Assembly: GCA_030037335.1 (NCBI GenBank)
Contig: JASHRN010000188.1
Span: forward strand, 1 to 50,238
Length of the DNA: 50,238 nucleotides
Direction of reading: 5' to 3'
Origin: Candidatus Acidiferrales bacterium
Lineage (GTDB): Bacteria; Acidobacteriota; Terriglobia; Acidiferrales; UBA7541
A program made the translations under genes and the position numbers. Positions 23,723 to 32,043 of this stretch are shown piece after piece (the stretch's first letter is position 1; every line of letters begins with the position of its first letter). Below the pieces are notes generated by a model. The model made no database searches and was not told where the DNA came from. It saw only the letters and a program-made list of their open reading frames with translations.

Positions 23723-24571
23723 TGACCGAAGCGAAGCAAAATCCCGAGAGATTTCTGGAGGTTGCCATCGCCGCTGCGCGCGAAGCGGGAGAGATCATTG
23801 CAGTGGCGATGGATCATCCGAAAGATATTTCCTACAAGGGTGAAGTCGATATCGTGACGGGGACGGATCGGAAGTCCGAGGCCGCAATTCTGGCACGCCT
23901 GCGGGAGGAATTTCCGGACCATGCGATCATCGCGGAGGAAGGCGGGGCGTCGGGCGCAGGCGCAGCGGCAGAATACGAGTGGCACGTTGATCCGCTGGAT
24001 GGCACAACGAATTTCGCACACGGGTATCCGGTTTTCGCCGTCTCGATTGGGCTGCTGCATCGAGGCGAGCCGCTGGTTGGCGCCGTTTACAATCCGGTGA
24101 ACGGCGAGATGTTCAGCGCAATTCGGGGCCAGGGAGCGCAGCGCAATAGCAAGGAGACTCGAGTCTCGTCGGTGGAGACGCTGTCGCGTAGCTTGCTAGC
24201 TACGGGTTTTCCGGCACAAGCGGGTACAAAATCCGAACATCCATTATTACTGGGAGTTCACGTTGCGTTCGCATGGCGTGCGGCGCGCAGGCGCGGCGGC
24301 GCTGGATTTGTGTTCGGTGGCGTGTGGGCAATTCGAAGGATTTTGGGAGTTTGGATTGAAGTCGTGGGACACGGCTGCTGGAATTCTGTTGGTGCGCGAA
24401 GCGGGAGGCAAAGTGACAAATTTCTCTGGCGAACCTTATCATCCGGGTGACATGGAATGCCTCGCATCGAACGGGTCAATTCACGAGGAGATGCGGAAGG
24501 TAGCGGAGCGTATTCGCGACAGCGGCCGCGTAGACGTCTCGGGCAAAACCAAGGCGATTTCTGGCATCTAA
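23722..24571 (+). pseudogene. suhB: Inositol monophosphatase family gene with a frameshift
   Basis: A sugar-phosphatase gene (inositol-1-monophosphatase/SuhB type) split over two frames. The first frame (23722 to about 24230) has AEEGG (71-75), the metal site DPLDGTTNF (90-98) and NPVNGEMFSAIRGQGA. The second frame resumes at about 24232 with NIHYYWEF, RSHGVRRAGAAALDL, FEGFWEFGLKSWDTAAG and ends at 24571. Together they cover the whole family length. The frames join if one base is removed from the AAAA at 24228-24231. This is either a sequencing or assembly error or a recent inactivation, because the second half is fully conserved. Read straight on, the first frame ends at 24450 with an unrelated tail. 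The start shares a base with the VWA gene's stop (TGATG). Confidence 0.85.
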
Positions 24572-24597
24572 GTATTCGAGTGCTGGCGCAGGGAATA

Positions 24598-24626
24598 TTG
24601 AGGTAGCACTCAAGTACAGGTAATCT
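24598..24626 (+). promoter_or_regulatory. Possible promoter of the metallophosphoesterase-deoA genes
   Basis: TTGAGG (24598-24603) and TAATCT (24621-24626) are 17 bases apart, about 85 bases before the metallophosphoesterase ATG. A moderate match. Confidence 0.35.
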
Positions 24627-24686
24627 GCCGCGCAATTCCAGCGCCTTTCCGGCTTTACTCCAGAGCACGCCCGGTGTTAGCCTGCA

Positions 24687-24704
24687 CCTTCGCAATACCG
24701 AAGG
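24687..24704 (+). promoter_or_regulatory. Small hairpin overlapping a ribosome-binding site
   Basis: CCTTCG (24687-24692) pairs with CGAAGG (24699-24704) around a 6-base loop. The right arm contains the AAGG of the Shine-Dalgarno site for the ATG at 24712, so the hairpin could limit translation. Confidence 0.35.
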
Positions 24705-24711
24705 ATATTGG

Positions 24712-25677
24712 ATGGCATACACTTACGTCTTCCCGCAGTTAAAAAAACACCGCACGCTGGCTGAGCCCTGGCATCGAATGAAGGGCCGCTGGCGCAATGG
24801 CGGCGTGGAAACGTATTCGCTGGGGCAGTCCAGCGGAATTCGTCAACTGAAGCAACTGGCGCTGCGCTCCCGCATTGAAGTTACCGAGCATCGCATCGGA
24901 TTTGCCGATTTGCCGGAGAATTTTCGCGGGCTACGCATCGTTCAGCTCACGGACATTCATCATGGCCTTTACTTACCAGCCGCTGTGGTCAACCTGGCGG
25001 TGGAGCTGACAAATAATCTGGATGCGGATATTGTGGCGCTGACTGGCGATTTCGTGACGCACTCGCGAAATTACATCGAGCCCGTCGCGGAGATGCTTGG
25101 AGCGCTGCGGGCGCGCGAAGGCGTGTTTGCAGTGCTGGGGAACCATGATTTCCGCGTGGACGCAGACAGAATTGCCGTAGCGCTGGATCGCCGAGGAATC
25201 GAAGTACTGCGCAACCGGAACGTCATGCTGCGAAGACGCGGGCAGAAATTCTGTGTCGCGGGCATTGATGATTTTCTGTACGGTGCGGATTTGCCGCGCG
25301 CCATGCACGGCGTTCCCCGGGATACAGCGACCCTGCTGCTTTCGCACAATCCGGCGATTATCGAAGAGGCAGCGGAGCTTCGCATTCCTCTCGTGCTTTC
25401 CGGGCACACCCACGGCGGGCAGGTAAGATTGCCGCTGATTGGCTGCGTGTACGGCCGCTCCGATGAAAAAATGCGTTTCAAAAAAGGACGCGACAGGCTT
25501 GGAAGGACGCAAATTTACGTGAGCCGGGGCCTCGGTACGGTGGTTTTGCCGGTAAGGTACGGCTGCCCTTCGGAGATACCGCATTTCGTACTCGAGTCCC
25601 GACGCACTGCTTCCGTTGAAATGTCCCGCAGCTTTTCGAGTGACGGCTGGTCCGCCCGGCCTCATGCGCACCGTTGA
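24712..25677 (+). CDS. Metallophosphoesterase (YkuE-like)
   Basis: A 321-residue calcineurin-like phosphoesterase. All metal-site motifs are present in order: DIH (81-83), GDF (112-114), GNHD (143-146), LSHNP and SGHTHGGQ. The family includes YkuE, which acts on lipid-linked or nucleotide phosphodiesters. Here the N-terminus is polar, with no obvious membrane helix, which is unlike YkuE. GAAGGA lies seven bases upstream of the ATG, inside a small hairpin. The stop overlaps the next gene by 14 bases. Confidence 0.9.
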   Translation: MAYTYVFPQLKKHRTLAEPWHRMKGRWRNGGVETYSLGQSSGIRQLKQLALRSRIEVTEHRIGFADLPENFRGLRIVQLTDIHHGLYLPAAVVNLAVELTNNLDADIVALTGDFVTHSRNYIEPVAEMLGALRAREGVFAVLGNHDFRVDADRIAVALDRRGIEVLRNRNVMLRRRGQKFCVAGIDDFLYGADLPRAMHGVPRDTATLLLSHNPAIIEEAAELRIPLVLSGHTHGGQVRLPLIGCVYGRSDEKMRFKKGRDRLGRTQIYVSRGLGTVVLPVRYGCPSEIPHFVLESRRTASVEMSRSFSSDGWSARPHAHR

Positions 25678-26998
25678 TCTGATCCGCAAAAAACGAGACG
25701 GCGGGGAATTGAGCCGGGAAGAGATTTTCCATTTGGTTTCCGGCGCCGCGCAAGGAACGATTCCCGACTATCAGCTCGCTGCGTGGCTTATGGCCGTAGT
25801 CTGGCGCGGAACAACACGGGCCGAAACCGCTTTCCTCACGGATGCGATGCTGCGCTCCGGCGAAGTGATGGATTTTTCAGATCTCCGCGGGGCAAAAGTA
25901 GACAAACATTCGACAGGCGGAGTAGGCGATAAAACTTCGCTCATTGTTGCGCCGATTGTGGCCGCGGTGGGTTCGCGCGCGCATGCCGACGGGAAACGAA
26001 TTTACGTTCCTATGCTGAGCGGGCGCGGTTTGGGCCACACGGGCGGTACGTTGGACAAGCTGGAATCGATTCCGGGATTTCGCGTCAATCTGACGAAGCA
26101 GGAATTTCGCGCAGTACTGGAAGTGTGTGGCTGTGCGCTCAGCGGGCCGACGCCGGAAATTGCACCGGCCGACAAGCGTCTGTACGCGCTTCGCGATGTG
26201 ACGGCAACGGTGGAGAGTCCGGGGCTGATCTGCGCATCGATCATGTCGAAGAAGCTCGCGGAAGGAATTGACTCGCTCGTGCTGGACGTGAAAACGGGCA
26301 GCGGGGCGTTCATGAAAAATGAGAATGATACAGTGGCGCTGGCCGAATTGCTGGTGGATACGGGCAAGCGCATAGGCAAGCGCGTCGTGGCGCTTATCAC
26401 GGACATGGATCAGCCGCTGGGCAATGCCGTGGGAAATGCCCTCGAGGTTGAAGAATGCGTGGAGGTACTGAATGGAAAGGGTCCCGCCGACGTTCGCGAG
26501 CTCTCGATTGCACTTTCTGCGTGGATGATTTTCCTCGGAGGCGCGTCAGCAGATGTTCAGGAAGGAATAAGAATAGCGGAAGAAATGATTGCGACAGGCC
26601 GCGCTCATGATAAATTCCAGCAGGTCATCCGGCAGCAGGGCGGGGATGAGAGTGTGGTGGATGAGCCGGATCGGCTGCCGCGGGCGAAGGGTACGGAAAC
26701 GATTCGCAGCGCGCACGGCGGTTACATTTCGCGAATTGCGTGCGAGCAGATTGGAAAAGCATGCGCCGTTCTCGGCGGCGGGCGCGAGAAACAGGATGAT
26801 GCAATTGATCCTGCGGTGGGAATTGTGGTCGCAAAGAAAGTTGGCGATGTGGTGCGCGCGGGCGACGTGCTGTGTAACGTGCATTACGATGCGGAGCCTA
26901 GGCTTCGCGAAGCGCTCGCTTTGATTGAAACGAGTTTTATCGTGAGCGATGAGCCGCCGCAGCGGCAGCCATTGATTCGCAAGATTATCGGATCGTAA
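25664..26998 (+). CDS. deoA: Thymidine / pyrimidine-nucleoside phosphorylase
   Basis: Splits (deoxy)uridine or thymidine with phosphate to the base and (deoxy)ribose-1-phosphate. The 444 residues contain the phosphate-binding KHSTGGVGDKTS (81-92), the family signature SGRGLGHTGGTLDKLE and LYALRDVTATVES. The ATG at 25664 gives the usual N-terminus (MRTVDLIRKKRDGG). It lies within the end of the metallophosphoesterase gene, so the two are co-transcribed. It is the first enzyme of the salvage group that follows. Whether it prefers thymidine or also uridine cannot be told by eye. Confidence 0.95.
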   Translation: MRTVDLIRKKRDGGELSREEIFHLVSGAAQGTIPDYQLAAWLMAVVWRGTTRAETAFLTDAMLRSGEVMDFSDLRGAKVDKHSTGGVGDKTSLIVAPIVAAVGSRAHADGKRIYVPMLSGRGLGHTGGTLDKLESIPGFRVNLTKQEFRAVLEVCGCALSGPTPEIAPADKRLYALRDVTATVESPGLICASIMSKKLAEGIDSLVLDVKTGSGAFMKNENDTVALAELLVDTGKRIGKRVVALITDMDQPLGNAVGNALEVEECVEVLNGKGPADVRELSIALSAWMIFLGGASADVQEGIRIAEEMIATGRAHDKFQQVIRQQGGDESVVDEPDRLPRAKGTETIRSAHGGYISRIACEQIGKACAVLGGGREKQDDAIDPAVGIVVAKKVGDVVRAGDVLCNVHYDAEPRLREALALIETSFIVSDEPPQRQPLIRKIIGS

Positions 26999-27049
26999 GG
27001 ATCAGCACCTCGCAAGGATCTGGCAGGTTTGCATTTTCAAGGGAGGAGA

Positions 27050-28288
27050 ATGCATCGCCACTGGATTGGCCTTCTTGGCATGGCCGCGATTCTGGGCCTT
27101 GCGTATCTTTTCTCCACCAATCGCCGCGCCATTCGCATGAAAACTGTGGCCTGGGGCCTCGGACTTCAGGTGGCGTTCGCATTTGTCGTGCTCGACACGA
27201 ATGTCGGGCGCGAGGTTTTCGGGGTAATCGGTGCGGCGGTAACCAAACTCCTCGATTATTCCTACTACGGTTCGACGTTCGTGTTCGGGGACCTCGGCGC
27301 GAAAAATTCAAAGCTGGGATTGCTTTTCGCGTTTCAGGTTTTGCCGACGATTATTTTTATCGCGGCGATTTTTGCCGTCCTCTATTACTACGGTATTATG
27401 GCGTTCATTGTGAAACAAGCGGCGAAGCTGATGACGCGCCTGATGGCCGCCAGCGGCGCGGAATCTTTGAATATCGCGGCGAGCATTTTCATGGGTCAGA
27501 CGGAAGCACCTCTGACGATTCGACCGTTTCTTCCGGAGGTGACGCGCTCTGAACTGATGTGCATCATGACCAGCGGCATGGCACACGTCTCCGGCGGAAT
27601 CATGGCCGCTTACATCGCTTTCGGCGTCGATGCGAAGCATCTGATCACGGCGGTAATCATGACGGCTCCAGGTACGCTGTTGCTCTCGAAGATGCTGGTT
27701 CCTGAGACCGAAACGGCGGTGACGGCGGGACGCGTCGAGATGGCCAAACTGGAGAAAGATCCCAACGCGCTCGGCGCGCTCTCACGCGGCACAATTGATG
27801 GGCTTTACCTTGCGCTGAACGTGGCGGCGATGCTGATTTCGTTTATCGCTGTGATTTATTTATGCGATGGCATTCTCGGCGGCGTGCACAATTGGCTCGC
27901 GCACGTCGGCATGCCGCATTTTCCGTCGAGCTTGGAGCAGATTTTTGGATGGGTTCTTTCTCCTATTGCGTGGCTGATTGGCGTGCCTTGGCATGATTCC
28001 GGGAAAATAGGGAGCCTGCTGGGAACGCGCATGGTTTTGAATGAGCTGATCGCCTATGGGCGGCTGGGGCCCATGAAAGCGGTGCTGGATCCGCGTTCGT
28101 TCACAATTGCTACCTATGCCTTGTGCGGCTTCGCAAACTTCAGCTCGATTGGAATTCAAATCGGCGGCATTGGCGCGCTGGCGCCAAATAAGAAAGACGA
28201 ACTGGCGCGACTGGGCATTCGCGCGATGCTCGCTGGAACCGCCGCCAATCTGATGTCCGCGGCGATTGTGGGAATCATGCTGAAATGA
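27050..28288 (+). CDS. nupC: Concentrative nucleoside transporter (NupC/CNT family)
   Basis: A 412-residue inner-membrane nucleoside importer driven by H+ or Na+. The CNT motifs are clear: GQTEAPLTIRP, MTSGMAHVSGGIMAAYI, LNELIAYGRL and ALCGFANFSSIGIQIGG. GGGAGGAGA stands directly before the ATG at 27050, the strongest ribosome site in the window; a start at 27029 is out. The stop overlaps the phosphorylase start as ATGA. It brings in the nucleosides that the neighbouring phosphorylases and deaminase use. Confidence 0.95.
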   Translation: MHRHWIGLLGMAAILGLAYLFSTNRRAIRMKTVAWGLGLQVAFAFVVLDTNVGREVFGVIGAAVTKLLDYSYYGSTFVFGDLGAKNSKLGLLFAFQVLPTIIFIAAIFAVLYYYGIMAFIVKQAAKLMTRLMAASGAESLNIAASIFMGQTEAPLTIRPFLPEVTRSELMCIMTSGMAHVSGGIMAAYIAFGVDAKHLITAVIMTAPGTLLLSKMLVPETETAVTAGRVEMAKLEKDPNALGALSRGTIDGLYLALNVAAMLISFIAVIYLCDGILGGVHNWLAHVGMPHFPSSLEQIFGWVLSPIAWLIGVPWHDSGKIGSLLGTRMVLNELIAYGRLGPMKAVLDPRSFTIATYALCGFANFSSIGIQIGGIGALAPNKKDELARLGIRAMLAGTAANLMSAAIVGIMLK

Positions 28289-29154
28289 AGTCCGGCAACA
28301 ATTCCCGCAGAGCAGCAGGCCGCGAGTTCGCTCGCGCGGAAGCGGCTGCAAAATTCATTCGTGCGAAAACGAAGCTGCGCCCGCGAATCGCCATCGTGCT
28401 CGGTTCGGGGCTTGGCGCATTTGCCGAGGGGCTAGACTTGGCTACGCGGCTTCCGTATGCACGCATACCGAATTTCCCGCGTTCGACGGCGATTGGCCAC
28501 GCGGGGCAACTGCTCATCGGCAAAAGCGCCGGCATTGCTGTAGCGGTGATGCAAGGTCGGGTTCATCTCTATGAGGGCTACTCGCCCGCCGAAGTGATTT
28601 TTCCGATGCGCGTTTTCGCGCGGCTGGGGATTTCCGCTGTGGTTATCACCAACGCAGCGGGCGGAATTAATATGAGTCTTAAGCCGGGGAATCTGGTGAT
28701 TCTGCGTGACCACATCAATCTGCTCGGCAGGAATCCCCTGACTGGCCCCAATGATGACCGCTTCGGGCCGCGTTTTCCCGATATGAGCGAGGCATATTCC
28801 AAATCGTTTCGCGCGATTGCTCTTGAAGAAGGCCGGCGATTAGGCATTGATATGCATGAAGGAGTTTATGCTGCGGTTCCCGGCCCGAGCTATGAAACGC
28901 CGGCGGAGATTCGTTATCTGCGCACGATAGGCGCGGACGTGGTCGGAATGTCCACAGTGCCAGGGGTGATAGCGGCGCGGCACATGGGAATCCGAGTGCT
29001 GGGAATATCATGCGTCACAAATATGGCCGCGGGTGTGCTTGATAAACCGCTTGATCACGATGAGGTGCTGCAAACCGGCAACCGCGTCAGCGGGCAGTTC
29101 ATTGCTCTGCTTCACGCGGTCCTGCCTCGCCTGGAAGCCGATTTGAAGGCATAA
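28285..29154 (+). CDS. punA: Purine-nucleoside phosphorylase
   Basis: A 289-residue trimeric-type (PunA-like) enzyme that splits inosine and guanosine with phosphate. Seen motifs are GSGLGAFAE (phosphate loop), GRVHLYEGY, TNAAGGIN, GPSYETPAEIR (base-binding Glu) and ISCVTNMAAG (base-binding Asn). The ATG overlaps the nupC stop. It completes the purine branch of the salvage group. Confidence 0.95.
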   Translation: MKSGNNSRRAAGREFARAEAAAKFIRAKTKLRPRIAIVLGSGLGAFAEGLDLATRLPYARIPNFPRSTAIGHAGQLLIGKSAGIAVAVMQGRVHLYEGYSPAEVIFPMRVFARLGISAVVITNAAGGINMSLKPGNLVILRDHINLLGRNPLTGPNDDRFGPRFPDMSEAYSKSFRAIALEEGRRLGIDMHEGVYAAVPGPSYETPAEIRYLRTIGADVVGMSTVPGVIAARHMGIRVLGISCVTNMAAGVLDKPLDHDEVLQTGNRVSGQFIALLHAVLPRLEADLKA

Positions 29155-29161
29155 TCCTTGC

Positions 29162-29554
29162 ATGTCCGCCGATGATGAATTGATCGCCGCGGCACGAACT
29201 GTGCGCGAGAAGGCGCATGCGCCGTTTTCCGGTTTCCGTGTGGGTGCCGCGGTGCGAGCAAAATCCGGGCATATTTTCGCGGGATGCAATGTCGAAAATG
29301 CCAGCTACGGCTTGACGATTTGCGCCGAGCGTGTCGCCATTTTCAAGGCGATCTCCGAGGGTGAACGGGAATTCAACGCGATTGCCGTGGTGACTGATGC
29401 AGCAACGCTGACTCCGCCGTGCGGCGCTTGCCGGCAAATTATCTGGGAATTGTGTGGGGATGTTCCAGTTATCCTCGCCAACCTGGATGGCAAGATCGAA
29501 CGCGAGCGTTCACTGAATTTGCTGCCGCGACCATTCGATTCGTCTCATTTGTAG
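29162..29554 (+). CDS. cdd: Cytidine deaminase
   Basis: A 130-residue zinc enzyme that turns cytidine and deoxycytidine into uridine and deoxyuridine. The zinc and proton-shuttle motifs are CAE (54-56) and PPCGACRQ (Cys87, Cys90), with the substrate loop NVENASYG. It is the short tetrameric form. The gene starts seven bases after punA ends and feeds uridine to the pyrimidine phosphorylase. Confidence 0.95.
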   Translation: MSADDELIAAARTVREKAHAPFSGFRVGAAVRAKSGHIFAGCNVENASYGLTICAERVAIFKAISEGEREFNAIAVVTDAATLTPPCGACRQIIWELCGDVPVILANLDGKIERERSLNLLPRPFDSSHL

Positions 29555-29634
29555 ATCCGGCGCAGCCAAAAGCGACACTTTTTTTTGCGAATTTCCGATT
29601 TTCTGTAATAGTTCTGTTTTTCATCGAGGCTACA

Positions 29635-31038
29635 GTGAAACGCTATTTTGCATTTGTCGCTTTCATTGCATTTCTGTTGAGCGCCGTTGCAGTCCACGCT
29701 CAAACGCAGCAAGTCGACACGATCATCGCTCATGGGATCGTCGTCACGATGGATTCGGCACGTCACGTCTATGAGGATGGTGCGGTTGCGGTTCGCGACG
29801 ATTCGATTGTGGCGGTGGGTCCGGCGGATGAGATCGAGTCGCGCTATCAAGCAGCACATAGAATTGATGCCCACGGCGAGATCGTCATGCCTGGGCTCAT
29901 CAATGGCCATGCGCATGCCGCGATGAGCCTTTTTCGCGGGCTCGCGGACGACCTCTCGTTGAACGATTGGCTGCAGAAATATATTTTTCCGGCAGAAGCC
30001 CGCAACGTCACGCCAGATTTTGTGGAATGGGGTACGCGGCTCGGCATTCTGGAAATGCTGCGCGGCGGTATTACCACGTATGCCGACATGTATTATTTCG
30101 AGGACAACGTCGCGCAAGTGACGAAAGCCGCGGGCATGCGCGGCGTTTTGGGCGAAACGTTCATCGATTTTCCCGCACCGGACAACAAATCCGTGCCGCA
30201 GATGATCGCGTACACGGAAAAATACATTCAGCACTGGCAGGGCGATCCGCTGATCACTCCCGCGGTGGCGCCGCATTCGATTTACACGTGTTCGACGAAG
30301 ACGCTCGAAGCTGCGGCCGCGCTGGCGCGGAAATATCACGTGCCGATCCTGATCCATCTTTCCGAAGCGCCTTTTGAAGGCGATCAGAGCCGCGCGAAAT
30401 ATGGGCTTTCGCCTACGGCGTATCTGGAGAGCATCGGATTTCTGGGCCCGGATGTTACGGCCGCACACTGCGTATGGGTGAACGCGGGCGATATGGAGCT
30501 TCTGGCGAGTCACGATGTTGGTTGCGTGCACAATCCATCAAGCAATATGAAGCTGGCAAGCGGCGCAAGCCCGATTGTGAGCCTGATTGCCGCGAATGTG
30601 CCGGTGGGCCTCGGCACGGATGGCGCGGCCAGCAACAACGATCTGGATATGTTCGAAGAAATGGATCTCGCCGCGAAGCTGCAGAAGCTCGTTCGCATGG
30701 ATCCACGCGCGTTGCCGGCGGAGCAGGTTGTGGCCATGGCGACAATCAATGGCGCGCGAGCGCTACACATGGAAAAGCAAATTGGATCGCTCGAAGCCGG
30801 GGAAAAAGCGGATGTGATTCTCATTCGCACGGACGCGCCGCACGCCACGCCGATGTACAACGTTTATTCGCAGCTCGTTTATGCCCTGAAGGCCAGCGAC
30901 GTGGATTCCGTAATGGTCGGCGGGCGTATGGTGATGGAGCACCGCCGCATGCTGACTTTGGATCCCGCTGCGATTCTAGCGCACGCTCACGCCTATGCGA
31001 AGCAAGTCTCGGCATCGCTGGGCTCTGCTCTGAAATAA
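29635..31038 (+). CDS. Exported amidohydrolase, MTA/SAH (adenosine-type) deaminase family
   Basis: A 467-residue protein of the amidohydrolase superfamily, closest by motif to 5-methylthioadenosine/S-adenosylhomocysteine deaminases. Metal ligands are visible: HAH (92-94), HLSEAP, HCVWV and GTDGAASNNDLDM. Unlike the usual cytoplasmic enzymes it begins with a signal peptide (VKRYFAFVAF..., cleavage near VHAQ, about 20-23). The GTG at 29635 has GAGG five bases upstream. It lies 80 bases behind cdd and probably belongs to the salvage operon, deaminating a purine nucleoside outside the inner membrane. Guanine- or chlorohydrolase-type substrates are an alternative. Confidence 0.85.
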   Translation: MKRYFAFVAFIAFLLSAVAVHAQTQQVDTIIAHGIVVTMDSARHVYEDGAVAVRDDSIVAVGPADEIESRYQAAHRIDAHGEIVMPGLINGHAHAAMSLFRGLADDLSLNDWLQKYIFPAEARNVTPDFVEWGTRLGILEMLRGGITTYADMYYFEDNVAQVTKAAGMRGVLGETFIDFPAPDNKSVPQMIAYTEKYIQHWQGDPLITPAVAPHSIYTCSTKTLEAAAALARKYHVPILIHLSEAPFEGDQSRAKYGLSPTAYLESIGFLGPDVTAAHCVWVNAGDMELLASHDVGCVHNPSSNMKLASGASPIVSLIAANVPVGLGTDGAASNNDLDMFEEMDLAAKLQKLVRMDPRALPAEQVVAMATINGARALHMEKQIGSLEAGEKADVILIRTDAPHATPMYNVYSQLVYALKASDVDSVMVGGRMVMEHRRMLTLDPAAILAHAHAYAKQVSASLGSALK

Positions 31039-31065
31039 TCTGAGGTCGATCGGCGCGAATCCTTC

Positions 31066-32043
31066 TCAGTCTGGCTTTTGATTCCGTTTGGCGATCATTT
31101 TTGCGGCGGTGGAGCGCAGCGTTTCGGGGACACTCTTGCTTGTGCTGAGGATTTTTAAATCACGAGGAGTCAAGCGCGCCAGCTGATGCATGGTGATGTC
31201 GAGCGGAGTCTTGGAATTGAAAATCAGATTTTTCACGATGCTGTAATTTTTCATCCACAGTCGATTGTGGGCGACGATGCGGAGGATTTCCATCGTCAGC
31301 GTGGTCATCGAAGCGAAGCTCTCGACTTCCGCTTCGGATAATCTCGGAGATTGAAGGACAGAGCGCTGAACGACTTTATTTGAGTCGCGGATCAAGACGA
31401 TGCGCTCCTCGCGTCCACCGGTGAGCGCCAACTTTACGCGCTCAAGCACGTTCATTTTGGAGAGGCGTTCGAGGAGCGTTTTGCGCTTTGCTGGATCTTC
31501 GTCCGCCGTCGCTGGTGCATCCGCGGCGTCTTGCAACTCTCCCGCTTCCTGTGCGCTCTTTTGCAGTTCTGCCAATAAACTCTTCTGTTCCGGATTGGCA
31601 TTCGGTGCCGTCACCAACGCGCCTACCAGCGCCGGAGACGAAACCAGCCGCTCCAGATTATCGAGCAGCAATTGAATGCTCGCTGTCGACATCTGCTTTG
31701 CTGCCGTCACCAACGCGCTCGCTGGGCACAAGGTGTTTTTCACCAGCGCATCCGAAACTCCTGGCTCGCCCGCCAGGTTCGCCGCGCAATATTGCATCAG
31801 CTGCGGCGCCGCATCCTCTCGCGCCAGCGCCGCAAGAAAATTCTCAGTGTGTACATTCGTCAGTGCCTTTGCCGCGCCCTGCGCTACCCCTTCGATATCG
31901 TCCATCGCCAGTACCGCCAGAATCTCCGCGCGCTCCGGCCCGGTCAGTTCGACTAAGCCCGTGCACACGGCCAGCTTGCGCTCGGGCTTGGGGTTCCCGA
32001 ACAGGAATTCTGCGCAAGCTGCACTGCGCGTGGCGTCGCTAAT
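31066..32043 (-). CDS. Helical repeat-like protein of unknown function, probable ATT start
   Basis: A cytoplasmic, mostly alpha-helical protein of about 325 residues. The N-terminal half (about 5-150) looks like HEAT-type helical pairs. An acidic linker (about 168-185) follows, then a second helical part ending LARLTPRDLKILSTSKSVPE. I do not recognise the family, though such two-part helical proteins are common in Acidobacteriota and Myxococcota. No ATG, GTG or TTG exists between the frame opening and the GTG at 31968. Coding-like sequence (AEFLFGNPKPERKLAV) extends above that GTG to an ATT at 32043, which has GGGAG six bases upstream and overlaps the stop of the RodZ-like gene. I chose the ATT; a GTG start would give 300 residues. 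Confidence 0.7.
   Translation of the reverse strand: MSDATRSAACAEFLFGNPKPERKLAVCTGLVELTGPERAEILAVLAMDDIEGVAQGAAKALTNVHTENFLAALAREDAAPQLMQYCAANLAGEPGVSDALVKNTLCPASALVTAAKQMSTASIQLLLDNLERLVSSPALVGALVTAPNANPEQKSLLAELQKSAQEAGELQDAADAPATADEDPAKRKTLLERLSKMNVLERVKLALTGGREERIVLIRDSNKVVQRSVLQSPRLSEAEVESFASMTTLTMEILRIVAHNRLWMKNYSIVKNLIFNSKTPLDITMHQLARLTPRDLKILSTSKSVPETLRSTAAKMIAKRNQKPD

Noticed and set aside
29545-30531. A 328-codon minus-strand frame
   Set aside because: Antisense to the exported deaminase; His/Arg-rich shadow.
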